Of a stretch of 64,000 nt of DNA, positions 58,315-64,000 are shown in pieces (within the stretch, counting starts at the first letter, position 1; each line of letters begins with the position of its first letter). This DNA comes from Hyperoodon ampullatus. Taxonomy: Eukaryota > Chordata > Mammalia > Artiodactyla > Ziphiidae. Under the pieces are notes generated by a model that was not told the origin of the DNA, did not search any database, and worked only from the letters and a program-made list of their open reading frames with translations. Both the position numbers and the translations under genes were made by a program. The stretch is from positions 170,068,223 through 170,132,222 of the forward strand of contig OX457058.1 of NCBI GenBank assembly GCA_949752795.1, given 5' to 3'.

Positions 58315-58515
58315 GTTTTTTTTTAATTGGAGCATAATTGCTTTACAATGGTGTGTTAGTTTCTGCTGTAGAACAAAGTGAATCAGCTATACGTATACAT
58401 ACATCCCCTCCATCTTGAGCCTCCCTCACAGCCCCCCACCCCTCTAGGTCATCACAGAGCACCAGCTGAGCTCCCTGTGCTATACAGCAGGGTTATACAT
58501 CAAAGTAACATACTG
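58315..58515 (-). mobile_element. Short L1 3' end
   Basis: T-run then AATTGGAGCATAATTGCTTT, ACAATGGTGTGTTAGTTTC and CTGTGCTATACAGCAGGG: reverse of the L1 3' UTR. Confidence 0.8.
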
Positions 58516-58879
58516 GCAGCTTACATAGTCCAAGGCAAGTAGTGTGTCAGCATGACTCCTTACAGGATTGAGAAAGGAATGTTATCTCCTAAGGAGTGAC
58601 CTTGTTGGTGCCTGGAGGAAACTGCTTTTTGTTTTGTTTTTGGGAGTAGGCAATCCTGTGTCTTCTAAGGGGATCCAGTTAATGTGTAATGCAGATGCAC
58701 AATGCACACTAAAGGGAAGGGGGGTAGTGGCTCAAATGGGCAGAGAGAAAATTTTATGTTTAAAAGTTTTCTTGTCCTGCCTTAACATGTTTTTATTTCA
58801 TCACCTGTTTACTACTGCTCTTGCCAGGTTTGCGTGTCAGTGTCATGCTGGCCTCATTTAACAAGTTGAGGAGTATAGT

Positions 58880-59955
58880 CTGTTATTCTAAAATATGGAA
58901 AAGTGCATAAGCCTGACATTCTTTTTTTCCTTAAATGTTCATCAGTATGTGCCAGAGAAATCATTTGGGCTTGGAGTTATCTTTGGGAGAAATTTTTTAT
59001 TTATGGATTTAATTTCTCTCATAGAGAACTATTCAGATTTTCTATTTCTTCAAGCAGTTTTTTTTTTTTTTTGGTACACGGGCCTCTCACTGTTGTGGCC
59101 TCTCCCGTTGTGGAGCACAGGCTCCGGACGCACAGGCTCAGCAGCCATGGCTCACGGGCCCAGCCGCTCCATGGCTCACGGGCCCAGCCGCTCCATGGCA
59201 TGTGGGATCTTCCTGGACTGGGGCATGAACCCGTGTCCCCTGCATTGGCAGGCGGACTCCCAACCACTGGGCCACCAGGGAAGCCCCGACATATTATTTT
59301 TGAGGTTTATCCATGTCATATTATGTATCAACAAATCATTCCTTTTTTTTTTGGTTAGTATTCTACTGTATGGATAAGCCACATTTTGTTTATCTACTCA
59401 CCAGTTGATGGACATTTGGATTATTTCCAGTTTGGGGCTATTAGTTATAGAAGCATTCATGTACAAGTCTGTTTTTGTAAGACATATGTTTTCATTTCTC
59501 TTTGGTAGATTCCTAGGAGTATAATTGGTGGGTCATATGGTAAGTTTATATTTGACTTTCTAAGAAAGTGCCAAAGTGTTTTACAAAGTGGCAGCACCAC
59601 TGTGCTACCCCATCAACATTGTGTGAGAATTCCAGGTTCTCCAAATCTTTGCCAACACTTGGTATTGTCTGCTTTTTTGATTATAGGCATCTTTTCTATA
59701 TTAGTGAGCTATAGTTATATCTCATTGTGGCTTTAATTTGCATTTTGCTAATGACTAAAAAGGGCACATTTTCATATGCTTATTAACCATCCATATGTCT
59801 TCTAGGTGAATGTCTATTAAAGTCTTCTGTCATTTCTAAATTGGGGTAACTTGTTTTAAGAGTTAAGTTGTTATAAGTGTTCTTTATATTCTGGATACAA
59901 ATCCTTTGCCAGATATATGATTTGCAATTATTTTTTTCCTATCCATAACTTGCCT
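58880..59955 (-). mobile_element. Old L1 split by a SINE
   Basis: Reverse ORF2/3' text: CCAGTTGATGGACATTTGG, AGTATAATTGGTGGGTCATA, CCAACACTTGGTATTGTC. A CHR-2 SINE occupies 59058-59286. Similar L1 text occurs again at 61780-62270. Confidence 0.7.
59058..59286 (-). mobile_element. CHR-2-type SINE with an internal 24-bp tandem duplication
   Basis: Reverse short SINE from poly-T to CCACCAGGGAAGCCCC. The 24 bases at 59145-59168 (CCATGGCTCACGGGCCCAGC...) are repeated exactly at 59169-59192. No target duplication was obvious. Confidence 0.9.
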
Positions 59956-61780
59956 TTTTTCTAATACATTTTAAATTTTAGAACTGTTTGAGATTGACAG
60001 AAAAATTGCAAAGATATTGCAGAGAAGTCCCATAAACCCTACATCCAGTTTCCTATGCTATTAACAGCTTTTATTAGTGTAATACATTTGTTACAAATAA
60101 TAAAACAATTTGATACGTTATTTTTAACTAAAGTCCATACTTTTCTCAGATTTCAATATGAGTCTTTTCTACTTTTACCCTTTTTATGTTCCAGGATCCC
60201 ATCCAGGATACCACATTACATTTGGTCATCATGTCTCCTTAGGCTGCTCTTGGCTGTGACAGTTTCTCACACTTTCTTTGTTTTTCATGACCTTGCCTTT
60301 TGGAAGTATAATGGCCAAGCAATTTATAGGATACCCCTCTTATGGAATTTGTCTGATGTTTTTCTCATGATTATACTGGGGTTGTAGGTTTTTGAGAGGA
60401 AGACCAAAGAGTTATGATTTTCATTACATCATATCAAGGGTGTGTACTGTCACCATGTTTTATCATTTATCACTGTTGATATTGACCTTGATCACCTGGC
60501 TGAACTAACGCTTGTCAGATTTCTCCACTGTAAAGTTACTCCTCCCCTGCCTTTCCAGACTGTCCTCTTTGGAAGGAAGTCACTGCACAATCCACATTTG
60601 AAGAGTGGAGAGATATGCTCCACCTCCTTGAGGGCAGAGTAGCTACATAAATAATTTGGAATTCTTCTGCACGGAAGATTTGTCTCTTCTCCCTATTTAT
60701 TTATATAATCGTTTATTTATATCAGTATGGATTTATGGATATTTATTTTATACTTTGGGTTATAATCTACCATATATACCTATACTATTAAAATCTACGA
60801 TGATACTTTCTTTTTGTTCAAATTAGTCCAACGTTGGCCATTGGGAGCGTCTTCCGTTGGCTCCTGTGTTGCTTTGACATACCCCCCACCCATCACTGTG
60901 GATTTTTTTTAAAGCACTTGCTCACTTTCTGGCAACACAGGATGCTCTGGGCTCATCTGGTATATATCCTGCCCTAGTCTTAGAATCAGCCATTTCTTCA
61001 AGGAGTCCTGGTTCCTTTCATTGGAGAATGGTATTAGAAACCAAGATTGAGGCACTATGCATGCTTGTTGCTGCTGGGGTTCATTCCTTCTAGAGCCTCT
61101 CAGCTGACAGAGCAAGGGAATCTTCATATGTGCATTAACCTCTGTATATATACATATCTATAAACAGTTCTATAGGTAACCATCTGTGTCTATATTAAGC
61201 TAAACATGAGTCAGACTGATGTCTCCAACTCCAGTGCATAGATCATTTTAGTTCCCTCCTGCTTACCTATAACCTCCTACTCCAACCTGGCTCCCAATAT
61301 CCACCATCCATTGACTTCATGTAGTGAATTGTTGAGTTCCTGCATACATGTAGGACAGTGTCAGAACTGTTAACCTGTACGCTTCTGGAACACAACTGTA
61401 CTAACTATAATACAGAGCTTATGTACAATTCCTTTTGCCTTTAGTCTTACATACGCCACTCACTTCTAAAGTTACTTAGGTCAGCTTTCCCCCTGCCCCT
61501 ACTACTCACCCCTGCTCCCTGCAGTGACGTTATTTCATGCATTTGTAACCCATTGAGATTGTTTAGTCACTTCTACTTTCCATTCTGGGATTCTCCAATT
61601 TCCTAAATGAATTTTTCTTTTAATTTGTATATTTTGGGTTTAATATTCTGTGCCGTAAATTTCTTCAAGTTTTGACAAATGCATAGTGTTATGTATCCAC
61701 AATTACAATATCATACACACTGCTTTCTTGCCCTAAAAAAATACCTTGTTTCACCTATTCATCCTTTCCTCCTCTCCCTG
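59956..61780 (-). mobile_element. Old L1-related and unassigned AT-rich DNA
   Basis: TTTGAGATTGACAGAAAAAT, AAGTCCCATAAACCCTACAT and CATTTGGTCATCATGTCTCC resemble the L1-related text at 28700-29200. The remainder is unassigned; no gene. Confidence 0.45.
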
Positions 61781-62270
61781 AACTCTGGACAACCACTGAT
61801 CTCATTACTGTTGCTGTAGTTTTGCCTTTTCCAGAGTGCCATGTAATTGGGAACATACTAGTATGTAGTCTTTTAAGACTGGGTTCTATCACTTATAACT
61901 ATGCACTTAAGGTTTCTCCATGTCTCTTGTGATTTCACAGCTCATTTATTTTTATCGCTTCACCTTTTTATTAGTGAATAGTATTTCATTGTATGAATGT
62001 ACCACAGTTTGTTTATCCATTCACCTATTGAAGGACATCTTGGTTGCTTCCCGTTTTTGGCAACTATGAATAAAGCTGCTATAAACATTTTGGTACAGGT
62101 TTTTGTGTGGACAAAATTTTCATATTAGCTGGGGAAATATGTAGGAGCATGATTGCTGGATCATATGATAAGACCGTGTTTAGCATTGTGAAGAACTTAC
62201 AGCTTATCTTTTCATTTTTTAACAATATCTTTTGAAGTGTAAACATTTTACTTTAGTGAAGTCCAATTTA
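61781..62270 (-). mobile_element. Old L1 fragment
   Basis: TTTCATTGTATGAATGTACC, TTCACCTATTGAAGGACATC, GCATGATTGCTGGATCATAT: reverse of ORF2 3' end. Confidence 0.7.
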
Positions 62271-62368
62271 TTTTTCATCCCCAGGCAAACTGGATGGCTG
62301 GTCACCCTAATTTGGAGACAGGAGAATAAATAAGTTTTTAAGCAATGGTGTGTAAGCTAGAGGAGGAA

Positions 62369-62464
62369 ATGATCTATCTTTATCTCTATCTCTTTCACCT
62401 ATCTATCTATCTATCTGTCTATCTATCTATCTATCATCCATCCACCCATCCATCCATCTATCTT
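62369..62464. repeat. (ATCT)n/(CATC)n microsatellite
   Basis: Runs of ATCT with one GTCT unit, then CATC(C/T) units. Probably polymorphic. Confidence 0.9.
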
Positions 62465-63268
62465 AAGATGGAATAAATTGTATCCTGGTAGAAAAAGTCT
62501 AGTAGATAGGGAAGATTTGTGATTGAGGAGATGACAAAGGGCAGGGTTGCTGGTGTGATGTCCTTGAGCACCTGAGATAAAATACACATACAACCAGTGG
62601 TGTAGGTAGAGGGATGACCTCAGCTAGGCCAGGTGCTCCTTTGTAACAGAAAGGAAGGCAGACACATGAGCAGAGCTGCAAGTGGGTGGGAAGATGATTG
62701 CCTATATTTTGCCAGTGAAAGGAAGTAAGGTCCCCAGCCCAGGGTGATTTGGGGCAGGAGGTGTCAGAGGTTTGCTGAAAGGTGAAGGTAGGAAGTATTT
62801 ACTTAAGATAGGAAACATGAAAGGGCTGGAATAGAGAGTGATTGCTGCCCAGGATCAAAGGCTCTCTTGAGGTTCAGTGATCATGAATTTAAAATGAGAC
62901 CAGTCAGTGCTTTGGTGTTTTTCTCTAGCTACATCCAGAAGTTTGAGTGCAGACATGGCATAGGGGGAGATTTGGAGGGTTTTGCCACGAAGCTATGGTA
63001 AAAGCAGAAAAGGGCAAAGGAGCTGAGGGTGTGATTGATCATGGAGCTTAAGCTGGACAAGGAGGGAGCAAGGACCTGAGGGAAAAGGAGGTGAAAACTA
63101 GTAGGCTCAATGGATGGTGCATCCCTGAGGGTTGAAGGACTGTTAGAGTTGGGTGCCAAGAGGAATGAGCTGGAAAGAAAAGAAGCGGCAGTCAGGGGGT
63201 GGAACACTTGAGATTGTGGAGAGGTGACTCTGATAATGGTACCTATAGGATGACTGTGAGAAAAAAGT
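62465..63268. other. Intergenic, no gene recognised
   Basis: Purine-rich plus strand with no recognisable repeat or gene. Confidence 0.4.
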
Positions 63269-63282
63269 CCCCATGGATTCTT

Positions 63283-63506
63283 TTCTCTTTTTCTTTCTTT
63301 TTTTTTTTTTTTTTTTGCGGTACGCGGGCCTCTCACTGTTGTGGCCTCTCCCGTTGCGGAGCACAGGCTCTGGACACGCAGGCTCAGTGGCCACGGCTCA
63401 CGGGCCCAGCCGCTCTGCGGCATGTGGGATCTTCCCGGACCGGGGCACGAACCCGTGTCCCCTGCATCGGCAGGCGGACTCTCAACCACTGCGCCACCAG
63501 GGAGGC
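63283..63506 (-). mobile_element. CHR-2-type SINE
   Basis: Poly-T, GCGGTACGCGGGCCTCTCAC to CCACCAGGGAGGCC. Perfect target duplication CCCCATGGATTCTT at 63269-63282 and 63507-63520. Confidence 0.93.
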
Positions 63507-63709
63507 CCCCATGGATTCTTATCAACTTGCAGCTAGCTATTCTCTGGCACAGTTTGATGTTAGGCTACACGCTTCTCCTTCACAGTGATTCAGACTCTGT
63601 CAGTACTGGGCTCCTCTCCCATTCAGCTTAAAATTCCATCCGATACACTCCCGGTAAGAACATGTATCTTGTTTGCAGTGAAATTTACCCCTACACCAGG
63701 AGTGATTGC

Positions 63710-63842
63710 AGTATGGCAGGTGCTGTGCCTGCCTCCACCAATAGCTCTTTGAGGATGGGACCGTCTCCTCTATCTCTGCATCCTTCCCTCCTTGGGACCA
63801 TGCTGTGCACACATCTGGTACTCAGTGGACGCTTTCTCAGAT
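63710..63842 (+). mobile_element. L2 3' end
   Basis: AGCTCTTTGAGGATGGGACC, TCTCTGCATCCTTCCC, CACATCTGGTACTCAGTGG is the L2 tail pattern. Confidence 0.6.
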
Positions 63843-64000
63843 AATACACAGGATTGAATGTTGGATGGAGACTTGTGAAGAGCTCAGTCCCTACTCTGCA
63901 AGTCTATTTCATAGGAGGATTCCATCATGGGGGAGTTTCATGGACAGGATTTAAGGAATGTTTGTGCCAGATAATCCTTTGTAGGAGCACGACTGAGGCA

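Noticed and set aside
46000..64000. SERPINA2 or SERPINA1 exons to the right of SERPINA6
   Set aside because: No serpin hinge, reactive loop or C-terminal signature seen on either strand; these genes probably lie beyond the window.

Overview
This is a stretch of mammalian chromosome, almost certainly from a cetacean (whale or dolphin). The evidence is a dozen copies of tRNA-Glu-derived SINEs of the CHR-1/CHR-2 type, found in cetaceans, hippos and ruminants. Six are the short form that goes from the tRNA-like head straight into a poly-A tail after a GAGGCCCGCGTACCGC-like end. Genes are split into exons with GT/AG boundaries, and most of the DNA is L1, SINE, LTR and old DNA-transposon sequence. 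There are no operons, bacterial genes or CRISPR arrays.

Gene layout from left to right: (1) the last three coding exons of PPP4R4 on the + strand (1519-9984), encoding the C-terminal tail of a protein phosphatase 4 regulatory subunit; (2) SERPINA10 on the - strand (coding 20572 down to 14473, four coding exons, 446 codons), the protein Z-dependent protease inhibitor ZPI; (3) SERPINA6 on the - strand (coding 45867 down to 33099, four coding exons, 404 codons), corticosteroid-binding globulin, with a likely non-coding first exon and liver-type promoter near 51972-52200. This is the left edge of the clade A serpin cluster in the order known from human 14q32 (PPP4R4, SERPINA10, SERPINA6, then SERPINA2/SERPINA1). 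The right part (about 52.3-64 kb) is intergenic, with no serpin exon that I can recognise.

Both serpin reading frames are complete, with clean splice sites and close to the human length. ZPI keeps the Tyr-Ser reactive bond and most residues known to bind protein Z, but has a 7-residue insertion carrying two new N-glycosylation sequons. CBG keeps its steroid-binding Gln, Arg and Trp but has a strongly changed reactive loop that lost the loop glycosylation site of human CBG.

Introns and spacers are repeat-rich: a triple nest (CHR-2 SINE inside a young minus-strand L1 inside an old plus-strand L1) in a PPP4R4 intron, two minus-strand solo-LTR-like copies carrying a tRNA-Glu-like segment between SERPINA10 and SERPINA6, L1 copies antisense in SERPINA6 introns, and long simple-sequence tracts in SERPINA10 intron 3. 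I see no new multi-gene system here. The most interesting points are the lineage-specific changes in the two serpins, the candidate SERPINA6 promoter and the tRNA-carrying LTRs. Human residue comparisons are from memory of the family and should be checked by alignment.
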